Source: Verrucomicrobium sp. BvORR034 (lineage in GTDB: Bacteria > Verrucomicrobiota > Verrucomicrobiia > Verrucomicrobiales > Verrucomicrobiaceae). Taken from it: DNA of 64,000 nucleotides. Positions 8,204 through 17,005 of this stretch are shown here, in pieces (the first letter of the stretch is position 1; each line of letters opens with the position of its first letter). The stretch lies in contig NZ_BATQ01000085.1 of assembly GCF_000739635.1 (NCBI RefSeq), positions 1 through 64,000 of the forward strand, written 5' to 3'. Position numbers and translations under genes: made by a program. The notes under the pieces were generated by a model. It saw only the letters and a list, made by a program, of their open reading frames with translations, was not told the DNA's origin and did no database searches.

Positions 8204-8258
8204 CCTAATTCCTTAAATTCTGTCTAAACCTCAGTTTCAGTCTCTGTGCCTCTGTGGT
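8204..8258. repeat. CACAGAG-type dispersed repeat, right copy (inverted)
   Basis: CCTAATTCC...AAATTCTGTCTAAA followed by TCTCTGTGCCTCTGTGGT (8241-8258) is the reverse complement of the element at 5057-5130. The 18-base CACAGAG core is identical in both copies; the left copy carries a small internal duplication in the AGACAGAATT block. Confidence 0.75.
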
Positions 8259-8285
8259 CAACCCGAAGCTCCCATCACCCCTGAC

Positions 8286-8999
8286 TCACTTCTTCGGCGG
8301 TGTTTTCTGATTGGGCCTCAGTTTCCCGCCAATGGGCAGCACGCCGTAGAAGAAATACGCAGGGGATTTCAGGAAAATACCCGTGTCACGCCAGGCGATG
8401 CGGGGGAGGATGACGGCGAAGACATCGATGAGGGAGGCGTGGCGTTTGAGCTTCTGCTCGATCCAGGCCATGACGCGCTGGGAGGCATTGAACTCCACGG
8501 GAATGCTGAGCACGTTCACCAGCATGATGAGGGCGCAGAGGGCGGAGCACACCATCATGACGCGGGTGGCAGGCATGCGCTTGAGCACCATGAGGATGAT
8601 GCACACCAGGGCCACCAGGGTGGGGGCGTAGCGGGTGAGGCGGATGTTGCCCTGCCGCCAGTTGAAGGCCTTGGCGGAATCTCCCTCATGGGTGGCGTGG
8701 GCGGCCTCGTGCAGGGCGACGGCCCAGGAGCCGGCGTCGGTGCCTCCGGAGATTGTGCGATCGAGGAAGAGGCATTTCCGCTTGGGGTCGTAATAGTTCG
8801 TGATCAGGGCGTTGTGCTCCATGATGGTCACGTTCGTGGCACCCATCTCGTCCAGGAATTCGCGGGCTGCTTCTGCCGCGGTTTGAGCACCCGGCACCGT
8901 GTGGATGGAGCCGGCCTTGAGCGCCTCTTCATACCGACTGGCGGCGAAGCGCGCGATGCCGAGGGTGATGAGCAGGATGATGAGGAAAATGCCGATCAT
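8286..8999 (-). CDS. YugP-like neutral zinc metallopeptidase, membrane-bound
   Basis: The 237-residue product matches the Zn_peptidase_2 (YugP) family. An N-terminal membrane segment (IGIFLIILLITLGIARF) is followed by the peptidase core with the zinc motif HEAAH at residues 97-101 (WAVALHEAAHATHEGD). Two further hydrophobic segments lie at about 125-165 (PTLVALVCIILMVL, MMVCSALCALIMLVNVLSI). The usual downstream EFNAS segment, with the third zinc ligand region, is present (PVEFNASQRVMAWIE). Length is typical. The substrate is unknown in this family. Lies 60 bp from hrpB on the same strand. Confidence 0.9.
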   Translation of the reverse strand: MIGIFLIILLITLGIARFAASRYEEALKAGSIHTVPGAQTAAEAAREFLDEMGATNVTIMEHNALITNYYDPKRKCLFLDRTISGGTDAGSWAVALHEAAHATHEGDSAKAFNWRQGNIRLTRYAPTLVALVCIILMVLKRMPATRVMMVCSALCALIMLVNVLSIPVEFNASQRVMAWIEQKLKRHASLIDVFAVILPRIAWRDTGIFLKSPAYFFYGVLPIGGKLRPNQKTPPKK

Positions 9000-9059
9000 G
9001 AGATCTGGGGGAGAGGGAAAGGGGATTTGGGGGCTGAGACTGGGTGCTGGACTTCGTTG

Positions 9060-11639
9060 CTATCGCCACTCGTGCCTCGGGTAGCGGCCTCGCAACTGGG
9101 TTTTCAGCGCCTGATAGCTGGTCTTCCAGAAGCTGCCGAGGTCTCCTGTTGTCTGCACGGGACGCTGGCTGGGGGCAAGAATCTCCACCAGCACGCTGAC
9201 CTTGCCACCAGCAATACGGGGATTCTCCGTGGTATCATACAGGTGCTGCAGGATCACGGACATCTGCGGTGGCGCGTTGTCGCGGTATTCCACCCGGGCG
9301 GTGCGTCCACTGGCGAGCTTTACGCGCTCCGGGGCGTACTGCTCCAGCATGTCCCGCTGGGCGGCGGAGAGCCAGGCGTGCAGGGCGGCGTCGGGTGTGC
9401 GATCCTTGATCTGCCGGTAGGCGGTGGCACCGTAGCAGATCTGCTCGATGAGCAGGCGGCGGTCTTCCTCGCTGATGGTGGGCAGCTCCAGCTCCGGCAT
9501 CCAGGCGGCCAGACAGTTCAGGCGGGTGATCCACTGCTCGGTCTTCTCCGTCCAGGTGGGCAGATCCAGCCGCTTGGAGACGACCTCCTCTGCCAGCAGC
9601 GTGGCCGCCAGCCCCAGATTGGGCTCGCCGCGCTCGCGGCTGTGCAACACCAGATCGCGGAAACGTGTCTGCTCCAGGTTCATGACGCGCTTGTTGATGG
9701 CATCATACGCCACGTGGAAACCGGAGGTCATGTCAGCGGGGAAGAGCTCCCGCAGCCAGGTTTCCTCGATCCGTGTCACCAGGTTCAGCTTCACCTGGAG
9801 CGCCTTGCCCTGGATCTCGGCGATCTCTGCGGCGACCAGCAGGGGCGGCGGCTTGATGTGGGCGTCTTTTTCCAAATGGCCCTTGTACCCGGCGGCCAGG
9901 GCGTAAACCCGCGACCCTGATGCAGTCTCCACGCCGAGGTGGTCGGAGAAGGCGGAGAGGATGACGCGGGCGAGATCCTCCGCACGAGGCTGGGGCACGT
10001 CCTCGTTGTTCATCTGCGCGCGGTTGGCCAGCCCCATGCGGCGGCACAGGCCACCGATCTGCTCGTACGTGCGCATGGCATCGTGCGCGGCGCGGGCATG
10101 GATGCCATAGGGTGCACAGGCCGTGGGGTCAAACTTGGTGGATGCAGCCTTGTCGAACGCGCGCATCAGCGCCTGGAACTCGCTCAAGTCGTCGCGTTGG
10201 AAGAAGTCCTCCTGCTTGCGTTTGGTCAGCTCCGTGGGCTTCATCAGGAGATCGCGGCCCTGGGCCAGCGCGGCACAGAGGGCGGCGTCTTCCAGGCAGT
10301 TGAACTCTGCCGCCGTGATGAGCATGCGGGAGAAGCGCGGGTGCAGCGGGAAGGCGCTCATCTTGCGCCCCAGCTCTGTCAAAGCGCCGTCCTGAGCCTG
10401 GATGGCACCGAGTGAGGCGAGCAATCCTGTGGCGCGATGGGACGACTCCTCGGTAGGAGATTCGTACCAGTCGAAGGTCATGCCTGCAGCCTTGGTCACC
10501 ACTTTGAGGGTGAGAAAGGCTTCGCTGAGATCTAACCGGCGGATTTCCGGCAGTTCGTTCTCCGCCCGATGCAGATGCTCCCGCTCCGGCCAGAGACGGA
10601 CGCCCATGCCGGGGCCCAGACGACCGGCGCGGCCGGAGCGCTGCTCGGCACTGGCGCGGCTGATCTTTTGCACAGTGAGGGTGTTGATGCCGCGGCGGGC
10701 GTCGTAGGAGGAGATGCGGGCCAGGCCGCTGTCGATGACGGCGCGCACGCCCTCGATGGTGAGGGAGGTCTCTGCGACGTTCGTGCTCACGATGATGCGG
10801 CGGCCCTGACCGGGCTGGAGCACCTCGTCCTGCTGCTGGGGGGGCAGCTCGCCATGCAGCGGGAGAATGCGGTAGCCGCGGGCAAAGCTGCGCCCCTGCA
10901 GGGCGGAAATGGTCTTGCGGATCTCGTGCCCGCCGGGCATGAAGATGAGGATGTCATCCTGCACGCCACGGGTGGTGACGAGGTCCTCAGCCGCACGGGC
11001 GGCCTGGTCCCAGATGGCTTCCTCGAACCCGCGTTTGTCGCGTTGCGGTGCCTGGTAGGAGATGCTCACCGGGAAGGTGCGGCCCTCAGAGTCGAAGATC
11101 TCGCATGGGTGCATGAACTCCCGCAGCGGCTCCGGTGTGATGGTGGCGGACATCACGATGATGCGCAGGTCCGGCCGATGCACGGCCTGGATGGCGCGGG
11201 CCCAGGCCAGGCAGAGATCGCCGTCCAGATGACGCTCGTGGAATTCATCGATCACCAGGCAGCCTACCTTGCCAAGGGTGGGATCATCCAGCAGATGGCG
11301 GAGCATCACGCCCTCTGTCACAAACAGGATGCGCGTGCGGGCGCTGCTGACATTTTCAAATCGCACCTGATAGCCGACTTCCTCACCGAGGCGGACACCG
11401 CGCTCCGAGGCCACGCGGGCAGCCAGCATGCGGGCGGCAATCCGGCGGGGCTGCAGCACGACGATGCGCTTGTCCCCAGCCAGATCATGATCCAGCAACA
11501 TCTGGGGCACCTGGGTGGACTTCCCGGAACCTGTAGGGGCCTTCACCACGGCATTGGCCCTTGTGGACGTGCGACTGAACCATCCGACGAGCGGATTACG
11601 AATGGCTTCAATGGGGAGGTTGGACGTGCGAACTGACAC
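9060..11639 (-). CDS. hrpB: ATP-dependent RNA helicase HrpB (DEAH/RHA type)
   Basis: The 859-residue product has Walker A APTGSGKST at residues 34-42, a Q-PRRIAAR motif Ia, DEFH at 131-134 (VIDEFHERH), SAT motif III (IIVMSATITPE), ETSLTIEGV and motif VI (SAEQRSGRAGRLGPG). The helicase-associated and HrpB C-terminal regions follow, and the full length agrees with HrpB (about 820-850). Members are non-essential DExH RNA helicases of bacteria with no firmly known substrate. The start is a GTG at 11639 preceded by an AACGAGGG stretch. Confidence 0.92.
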   Translation of the reverse strand: MSVRTSNLPIEAIRNPLVGWFSRTSTRANAVVKAPTGSGKSTQVPQMLLDHDLAGDKRIVVLQPRRIAARMLAARVASERGVRLGEEVGYQVRFENVSSARTRILFVTEGVMLRHLLDDPTLGKVGCLVIDEFHERHLDGDLCLAWARAIQAVHRPDLRIIVMSATITPEPLREFMHPCEIFDSEGRTFPVSISYQAPQRDKRGFEEAIWDQAARAAEDLVTTRGVQDDILIFMPGGHEIRKTISALQGRSFARGYRILPLHGELPPQQQDEVLQPGQGRRIIVSTNVAETSLTIEGVRAVIDSGLARISSYDARRGINTLTVQKISRASAEQRSGRAGRLGPGMGVRLWPEREHLHRAENELPEIRRLDLSEAFLTLKVVTKAAGMTFDWYESPTEESSHRATGLLASLGAIQAQDGALTELGRKMSAFPLHPRFSRMLITAAEFNCLEDAALCAALAQGRDLLMKPTELTKRKQEDFFQRDDLSEFQALMRAFDKAASTKFDPTACAPYGIHARAAHDAMRTYEQIGGLCRRMGLANRAQMNNEDVPQPRAEDLARVILSAFSDHLGVETASGSRVYALAAGYKGHLEKDAHIKPPPLLVAAEIAEIQGKALQVKLNLVTRIEETWLRELFPADMTSGFHVAYDAINKRVMNLEQTRFRDLVLHSRERGEPNLGLAATLLAEEVVSKRLDLPTWTEKTEQWITRLNCLAAWMPELELPTISEEDRRLLIEQICYGATAYRQIKDRTPDAALHAWLSAAQRDMLEQYAPERVKLASGRTARVEYRDNAPPQMSVILQHLYDTTENPRIAGGKVSVLVEILAPSQRPVQTTGDLGSFWKTSYQALKTQLRGRYPRHEWR

Positions 11640-11780
11640 CCCTCGTTGTGCCGCAAAGTTGGGGGGAAGGCAATCGGTAAGCGGTGAGTGGTAAGAAGTA
11701 AGCGGTAACTGGTAACAGGCGCGTGGTGTATCGGGGGCAGACAGCCGATGCGTCGATGGGCTGCACCACTATGCGCTGCC

Positions 11781-12326
11781 TCAATTCTGGAATGCGACGG
11801 CCCAGAGGGCGCGGGCAACGAGGAACCAGACGAAGATCCAGAACATCAACAGCACGAACCACACACCGATGAAGCCGACGAGGAACCAGCGGCTGCTGCG
11901 TCGTACCGTCCGGTCGCCGGTCTTCCACCGGTTGAGCAGGCGGAGGTTCCGGGTGTTGGACTTGAACCAGACGGAGAAAAGATCGCCGATGCCGGGAATC
12001 GTCCCGATCGCGTCGTTGATCAACACATTGGCCCCCATGCGGATGAGCACGGAGATGGGCAGTCCACTGCGGATGCCCTCGGTCACGAGCACGAGGCCGA
12101 CGCTGGAGGCGAGCAGATCTCCCAGTCCAGGGACGAGCCCGATGATCGGGTCCAGCCCCACCCGGAAGTTGGTGCCGGGGATGCGGATGAAGTCATCCAT
12201 CCACCGGGCGATGATGCGGGAGATCTCGGAGGCATTGTCGCCATCACGGCCGACGGGGGCGCGGCCTTTCCCGTCAGGCGGAAGGACGTCCACATCCACA
12301 TCGAGGGGGCGTTTGGTGGCAGGCAT
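11781..12326 (-). CDS. DUF4112 membrane protein
   Basis: The 181-residue product has the DUF4112 core: RWMDDFIRIPGTNFRVGLDP, the repeated glycine-rich loops IIGLVPGLGDLL and IGTIPGIGDLFSVWF, and ILIRMGANVLINDAIG between them. A strong C-terminal membrane helix (WFLVGFIGVWFVLLMFWIF) follows. The frame is open 27 codons further upstream, but the family-like N-terminus begins with MPATKRPLD at 12326. The function of the family is not known. Confidence 0.88.
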   Translation of the reverse strand: MPATKRPLDVDVDVLPPDGKGRAPVGRDGDNASEISRIIARWMDDFIRIPGTNFRVGLDPIIGLVPGLGDLLASSVGLVLVTEGIRSGLPISVLIRMGANVLINDAIGTIPGIGDLFSVWFKSNTRNLRLLNRWKTGDRTVRRSSRWFLVGFIGVWFVLLMFWIFVWFLVARALWAVAFQN

Positions 12327-12600
12327 GGGCTGGAGAGAGGGAAAAGGGATAAGGGCCAAGGGAAAAGAGGCTTGAGGAGAAAGAGGCCCTTGGGCAAGGT
12401 CCGACATTCAATGGCGGGTGGCGTTGAATGTTGTTCTGGGAATTGGCAGGGGGTGTTGTTTACAGAGAATCGTGGGAGAGGGCGTTGATGCATCGAACTT
12501 TTCGCCCACAGGTGCCACCGAAGAATAGAAGGTAGGGGCAAGGGGCCCTTCTGAGGCTGTGTCGCACTGGCGTTGAGACCTCTGCCGCAGGGTCACAAAA
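12327..12600. other. Intergenic stretch without a gene
   Basis: Together with the terminator at 12601-12627 this forms the 335-bp gap between the DUF4112 gene and rho. Short frames exist on both strands but none has protein-like composition or a start with support. The promoter of the DUF4112 gene must lie here; I do not see a convincing consensus. Confidence 0.4.
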
Positions 12601-12627
12601 AAGAAGCCGCTGAATCAGCGGCTTCTT
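12601..12627 (-). terminator. Rho-independent terminator after rho
   Basis: AAGAAGCCGCTG-AAT-CAGCGGCTTCTT is a perfect 12-base-pair hairpin. Read on the minus strand it is followed by a T-run (CTTCTTTTTTGTGAC), so it terminates transcripts leaving rho, whose stop is at 12662. Confidence 0.9.
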
Positions 12628-12661
12628 TGCGGGAAACTCTATTGTTGCAACCAACCCAGCT

Positions 12662-14785
12662 CTATGACGAGCGTCCGGGCAGCTCCACGAGCATCTGGGC
12701 GTTGTTGGGGAAACGTTCCATGAGGGAGATGACGCGTTGGATGGCCTCCATGGGCTTGTGGCCTGCCAGGCCGCGGCGCAGCAGGTGCACTTTTTCCATC
12801 TGGAAGGCGGGCAGGAGCAGCTCTTCACGGCGGGTGCCGGAGCGGAAGATGTTCACGGCCGGGTAGATGTACTGCTCAGCGATCTTGCGATCCAGCACCA
12901 GCTCAAGGTTGCCCGTGCCTTTGAACTCCTGGAAGATGAGCTCGTCCATGCGGCTGTTCGTCTCAATCAGCGTGGTGGCGAGGATGGTGAGGGAACCGGC
13001 GTCGCGAGTATTGCGGGCGGCGGCGAAGAGGCGGCGGGGCACCTCGAGGGCGCCTACACCCACACCACCGCTCATGGTGGCACCGTGCTTCTGGGCGTTG
13101 TTGAAAGCGCGGCCCATGCGGGTGATGGAATCCAGGAGCATGAAGACGTGCTGACCGGCTTCGACAAGACGCTTGGCACGCTCGATCGCAAAGAGGGCGG
13201 TGCGCAGGTGGCTCTTCATGTCGCTGTCGTTGGAGCTGGCATGAATCTCCGCAGTCGGCAGGGCGCGGCGGAACTCGGTGACTTCTTCAGGGCGCTCATC
13301 CACCAGCAGAATCATGAGGTGCATCTGCGGATGGTTTTGCACCACGGCCTCGGCGATGTGCTGGAGCAGGGTGGTCTTGCCCGCGCGCGGCGGGGCCACG
13401 ATGAGACCGCGTTGACCGCGACCCACCGGGGTGATCAGGTCCATGATCCGTGTCGTGAGACGGTCGGGCCGGGTCTCAAGCTGGATGCGCTTGTTGGGAT
13501 TGATGGCCTTGAGTTCCTCAAAGAGCGGCAGGTTGCGCACCTTCTCAGGCTCGAGCCCGTTAACCTCTGTAATTTCCGTGACCTGTGGTCCACGATGGCC
13601 GTCACGATGGATGCCCTTGATGAACATGCCTTCGCGCAGGCCCAGGTTGCGGATAAACTCGGGGGAAACCCACGGGTCCTGGGCGAACTGAGCAAAGAGG
13701 CGGCTCTTCTGGCGGAGGAAGCCGTAGCCCTTGGGTGTCATTTCCAGGATGCCTTCAGAAGGCTCCGGTGGGCCCAACGGACGTTCCGGGGGCGGCTGGC
13801 TGGGCTGCGGGGCATCACCGGGATGTCCTTGGCCTTCCTGGCCATGACGCGGCTTGTTGCGGAAGCGATCCTTGAAACGCTCACGCTTGTTCCATTTGCC
13901 GCCTCCCTGCCGATGTTCACGCTGGTCCTGACCATGACCTTGTCCCTGGCCGGGATGAGGGCCGGGCGCATAGGACTGGCCTTCACGGCCTTCGCCTTGA
14001 GATTGGGATTCGCCAGCGTTCTCGCGGTATTGACCTTCGCCACCCTGACCTCCGCCATGCGAGGGGCCATGTTGCGGATGTCTCGGTTGTGGGTACTTGC
14101 TCTGGTGACGGCGGCCGTACTGCTGATTGCGGGAGTAGTCCTGCTGCGGCTGCTGCGGACGCGGCTGGTGCTGCGGATAGCTGGCACCTTCAGGGGCGGG
14201 AGCAGGCGCAGGAGCCGGTGCTGACTGGACGGGGGCTGGTGCTGGTGCAGGAGCGTAAACGGCAGCCTGAGGTGCGATCACCGGAGCCGGAACTGGGGCC
14301 GGGGCAGGTGCGGAAACGGGAACTGGGGCGGGTGCAGGCGCAGGGGCTGACACAGCGGCAGGTGCCGGAGCGGATGCCTCGCTGCGAGAAGCTTTGGTGG
14401 TCTTGGCGGCTGTGGCGCGCCCTTTGACCGCCTTTTTCGCAGGAGCGGAGAATTTGGCCGGTGCGGGGGCAGGCTGAGGGGTGGGGGCCGCTACGGGAAC
14501 TGGCGCTGGCGCAGGAGCGGGGGCCGGCTTCTCGGCCGCGACTTTCTTGGCGGCTTTCTTCGTTGCCTTCTTAGCAGCGGCTTTCTTGGCCGTGCTGGGG
14601 ACCGTGGGTGCGCTTTGGGGCTCGTCAGAGAACAAGGAGCCAGCGGAACTGCTGCGGGCGGCAGGCTTGGCCGCTTTTTTGGCAGCACGCTTTTTGGTCG
14701 CACCGGCGCCGCGTGCGGAATCTGGAGCCAGCGGGAACAGCGTGTCAGCCAGAGGTGCGGGGTGCATAATGAGGTCTTCAGGCAT
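12662..14785 (-). CDS. rho: Transcription termination factor Rho with ~340-residue low-complexity N-terminal extension
   Basis: The 707-residue product is far longer than E. coli Rho (419). The Rho core begins near residue 343 (GILEMTPKGYGFLR, the RNA-binding cold-shock-like domain). The ATPase part has Walker A APPRAGKTTLLQH, LLVDERPEEVTEFRR, and the R-loop/Q-loop region GALEVPRRLFAAARNTRDAG and IFQEFKGTGNLELVLDRK. Before it lie a short conserved start, Lys/Ala repeats (KKAAAKKATKKAAKK), Pro/Ala repeats and a Gln/Gly/Arg/His-rich segment (residues about 215-340). Such insertions occur in other high-GC phyla and are proposed to add RNA-binding capacity. The hexamer unwinds RNA and releases RNA polymerase. 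Confidence 0.95.
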   Translation of the reverse strand: MPEDLIMHPAPLADTLFPLAPDSARGAGATKKRAAKKAAKPAARSSSAGSLFSDEPQSAPTVPSTAKKAAAKKATKKAAKKVAAEKPAPAPAPAPVPVAAPTPQPAPAPAKFSAPAKKAVKGRATAAKTTKASRSEASAPAPAAVSAPAPAPAPVPVSAPAPAPVPAPVIAPQAAVYAPAPAPAPVQSAPAPAPAPAPEGASYPQHQPRPQQPQQDYSRNQQYGRRHQSKYPQPRHPQHGPSHGGGQGGEGQYRENAGESQSQGEGREGQSYAPGPHPGQGQGHGQDQREHRQGGGKWNKRERFKDRFRNKPRHGQEGQGHPGDAPQPSQPPPERPLGPPEPSEGILEMTPKGYGFLRQKSRLFAQFAQDPWVSPEFIRNLGLREGMFIKGIHRDGHRGPQVTEITEVNGLEPEKVRNLPLFEELKAINPNKRIQLETRPDRLTTRIMDLITPVGRGQRGLIVAPPRAGKTTLLQHIAEAVVQNHPQMHLMILLVDERPEEVTEFRRALPTAEIHASSNDSDMKSHLRTALFAIERAKRLVEAGQHVFMLLDSITRMGRAFNNAQKHGATMSGGVGVGALEVPRRLFAAARNTRDAGSLTILATTLIETNSRMDELIFQEFKGTGNLELVLDRKIAEQYIYPAVNIFRSGTRREELLLPAFQMEKVHLLRRGLAGHKPMEAIQRVISLMERFPNNAQMLVELPGRSS

Positions 14786-14820
14786 TGTAAGAATCGTCGA
14801 AGAGATAATCTAACGCTGGC

Positions 14821-15573
14821 TCACTCTGAGAGCTGGGCTGCGACGTCGTCCGCGATCTCGAAGTTCGCGTGGACATTCTGCGTGTCGTCGTAGTCGTCCA
14901 GTTGGTCGTAGAGTTTCAGGAAAGCGCGTGCGGTGGCCACATCCGTGAGGGTGACCGTGGTGGAAGGCTGGTAAACAAGCTGCTGCGAGCGGGGTGAGAC
15001 GCCTTTGGCCTGGAGCGCGCCGCCCACGGCAAAAAGCTGGTCTTGAGCCGTGTAGATGACCCAGTCATCCTCACCATCCACCATGTCCTCGCCGCCGGAC
15101 TCCAAGGCCAGCTCCATCGCAGCATCCTCCGTGAGGGTGCCTTTGTCCAGACGGATTTCACCCCGGCGCTGGAACAGGTAGCTCACGCTGCCAGCATCGG
15201 CGAAGGTTCCACCCAGCTTGCTCATGATGAGCCGGATATCCGCGACGGCGCGGTTGCGGTTGTCGGTGACCACCTCGATGAGCATGGCGACTCCACCCTG
15301 GCCGTAGCCCTCGTACACAATCTCTTCCAGTGACGCGCCGCCGAGTTCGCCCGCGCCTTTTTTGATGGCGCGTTCGATGTTGTCTCCGGGCATGTTCATG
15401 GCGCGAGCATTGAGGATGGCGGTGCGCAGCCGGGCGTTCAGTTCAGGATTAGAACCGCCCAGCTTGGCAGCGAGGGTGAGTTCCTTGCTGAACTTGCTGA
15501 AAACTTTGCCGCGTTTCGCGTCGACTACGGCTTTTATATGTTTGACCTTCGACCATTTATTGTGGCCTGCCAT
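14821..15573 (-). CDS. YebC/PmpR-family protein
   Basis: The 250-residue product begins MAGHNKWSKVKHIKA, the signature of the YebC family, and continues with DAKRGKVFSKFSKELTLAAK, ARAMNMPGDNIERAIKKG and the YEGYGQGGVAMLIEVVTDNRNR segment. Length is normal. Family members have been reported as DNA-binding regulators and, more recently, as ribosome-associated factors that help translate proline stretches; the proline-rich proteins in this window make the latter plausible but unproven. It is 35 bp upstream of rho on the same strand. Confidence 0.95.
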   Translation of the reverse strand: MAGHNKWSKVKHIKAVVDAKRGKVFSKFSKELTLAAKLGGSNPELNARLRTAILNARAMNMPGDNIERAIKKGAGELGGASLEEIVYEGYGQGGVAMLIEVVTDNRNRAVADIRLIMSKLGGTFADAGSVSYLFQRRGEIRLDKGTLTEDAAMELALESGGEDMVDGEDDWVIYTAQDQLFAVGGALQAKGVSPRSQQLVYQPSTTVTLTDVATARAFLKLYDQLDDYDDTQNVHANFEIADDVAAQLSE

Positions 15574-15946
15574 GCAAAAAATAGAGCTGGGATTGGGAGT
15601 GAGGGAGGCCGGGCTTTCCGGCGCAAGTGGATGCCTGTGAGAGAACCATCAATGAACGAAGTCGGGCGTTCCAAGGGTTGGCTCCTGCCGGAAAAGCACC
15701 ATCTAGGTCGCATCTACTGCGGCTTTTTGGGCGGGAGAACCGTTGCGCGGGAGGCAACTTCGGTCACATGCGCGGGCTTGCGAGCCCGTCGACACCCTGA
15801 GTGTGAATGATAACGGCGGCTCGCGCAACCATTTTTTATTCCGTTAGGGAGGGGGGAGAGGGGGCCAAGTGCCTTTAGCGAAACTTTCGTCTTGCTTCCT
15901 GCGAAGCCCGGTGGAAAGCTGACTGCCGTTTTTCAATCTGAACATC
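15574..15946. other. Divergent intergenic region, no gene seen
   Basis: This 373-bp region lies between the divergent YebC-family gene and the small basic protein gene and must hold both promoters. I see a G-rich tract (GGGAGGGGGGAGAGGGGG, 15847-15864) but no convincing promoter pair, RNA gene or reading frame. Confidence 0.4.
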
Positions 15947-16177
15947 ATGGGACAACAGCACAGCAAAATCATCAAGCGCCGCCGCCGCAAGGCCTACCTC
16001 GAACGTAAGAAGGCTCTTGCCAAGTCCGGCGTTGTCCGGAAATCCTCCCGCGTCAAAGCGGAGGCGGGTTCCGACGAAAAGAAGGCAGCCAAGAAGCCTG
16101 CGGCCAAAAAGAGCACCAAGGCCCCTGCCGTGAAGAAGGTGGAAGCCAAGGCACCTGAAGCTGAAGAGCAGGCCTAG
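15947..16177 (+). CDS. Short lysine/arginine-rich basic protein
   Basis: The 76-residue product opens MGQQHSKIIKRRRRKAYLER, an extremely basic segment with the look of a ribosomal-protein-like or RNA-binding peptide, followed by a Lys/Ala/Pro tail (KKAAKKPAAKKSTKAPAVKK) ending in acidic residues. I do not recognise a named family. The isolated transcription unit, with its own strong terminator immediately downstream, and the lack of a signal peptide fit an abundant cytoplasmic nucleic-acid or ribosome-associated protein, which is inference. Confidence 0.75.
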   Translation: MGQQHSKIIKRRRRKAYLERKKALAKSGVVRKSSRVKAEAGSDEKKAAKKPAAKKSTKAPAVKKVEAKAPEAEEQA

Positions 16178-16210
16178 TCTGGCCCGGTGAGTCTTTTTTA
16201 ATCTTTGAGT

Positions 16211-16236
16211 GGCGGGGCTTCGGCCCCGCCTTTTTT
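16211..16236 (+). terminator. Rho-independent terminator
   Basis: GGCGGGGC-TTCG-GCCCCGCC (16211-16230) is a perfect 8-base-pair stem with a stable UUCG-type loop, followed directly by TTTTTT. It lies 33 bp after the stop of the small basic protein gene. Confidence 0.95.
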
Positions 16237-17005
16237 GTTTTTTGGGTTCAAGGTCTTTGGTTTTCAAGCAGTAGGGGGGCGAGAGCCGCCGTTGCATGTT
16301 TTGTGCCGGAAAAGGGAGGGAAGGTGGAAATAATCCGGAGGCCGTAAGCCGTTGGGCGTAGGGTTGGGGGAAACTAGACAAGGTTCTTTCCTCGGCACCT
16401 CTCGCGGCCAGACGCAGGCCGAGGGCACGCGGTCGCACTCCGCGGGCCTTGGACGTGAAAGGCAGTCAGACCGCCGCAACTCCTTCGGAGTAAGGTCTCT
16501 CTCCTCTTTCCCAACGTAGACTCGCCGGAAGCTCGCCAACGTTGGGTTTGTAGCCATATCCTCTTCGAGGAGGAACTTCGATTGATCAATTGCCTCATCG
16601 GGGAGGTCGCGCGACAGAAGGAATTCTCAAACACCTTCTGCATTCGCACCCACCTCGATGGCTCACGCCCCAACGCTCACCCATTGGTGTTTGATCTCCA
16701 ACCACCCAGCGCCCTTGTAGTTGTCGCCGTGAGGAGAGCGAACCAACCGCGTGCGTATTTTTGGGGGGGGCACCAAGGAACCACCTTGAAGCGTCTGCAA
16801 GCTTTGCCCGTGCGCTCTGCTGTCGAGTTTCGACCGACGCAGCAGGCACACCATGAGCGCGACGGGCTACCGGCAGTTCTGGCCAGCCAATCACTCCGCT
16901 CACCCTCGGCGGTTGTGCTTGAAGCACAAACCGCCGCTCCTTGGGGGGCTGCGTTGAATCGCACTGCGCCACCACTTGCCCTTTTATCACTCACCTCTTA
17001 CCGAT
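16237..17005. other. Repeat-bearing intergenic region without a gene
   Basis: About 770 bp with short frames on both strands but no recognisable protein. It contains a dispersed-repeat block (16716-16790) and a long imperfect hairpin (16907-16936, arms CGGCGGTTGTGCTT and AAGCACAAACCGCCG). Related sequences recur at 55.19-55.60 kb. Confidence 0.55.
16716..16946. repeat. Dispersed repeat, copy A
   Basis: TGTAGTTGTCGCCGTGAGG (16716-16734) recurs at 55535 with one difference. The 25 bases at 16922-16946 (CACAAACCGCCGCTCC core) recur exactly but inverted at 55188-55212. CCAAGGAACC follows in both neighbourhoods. The hairpin at 16907-16936 is part of the element. Confidence 0.65.

Noticed and set aside
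8439-9920. Long plus-strand frame (493 codons)
   Set aside because: It lies opposite the YugP-like and hrpB genes, whose families are clear; long antisense frames are expected at this GC content.
11608-11928. Minus-strand frame between hrpB and the DUF4112 gene
   Set aside because: It overlaps both real genes and has repetitive Arg/Pro/Leu composition.
12737-14224. Long plus-strand frame (495 codons)
   Set aside because: Antisense to rho, with no protein-like motifs.
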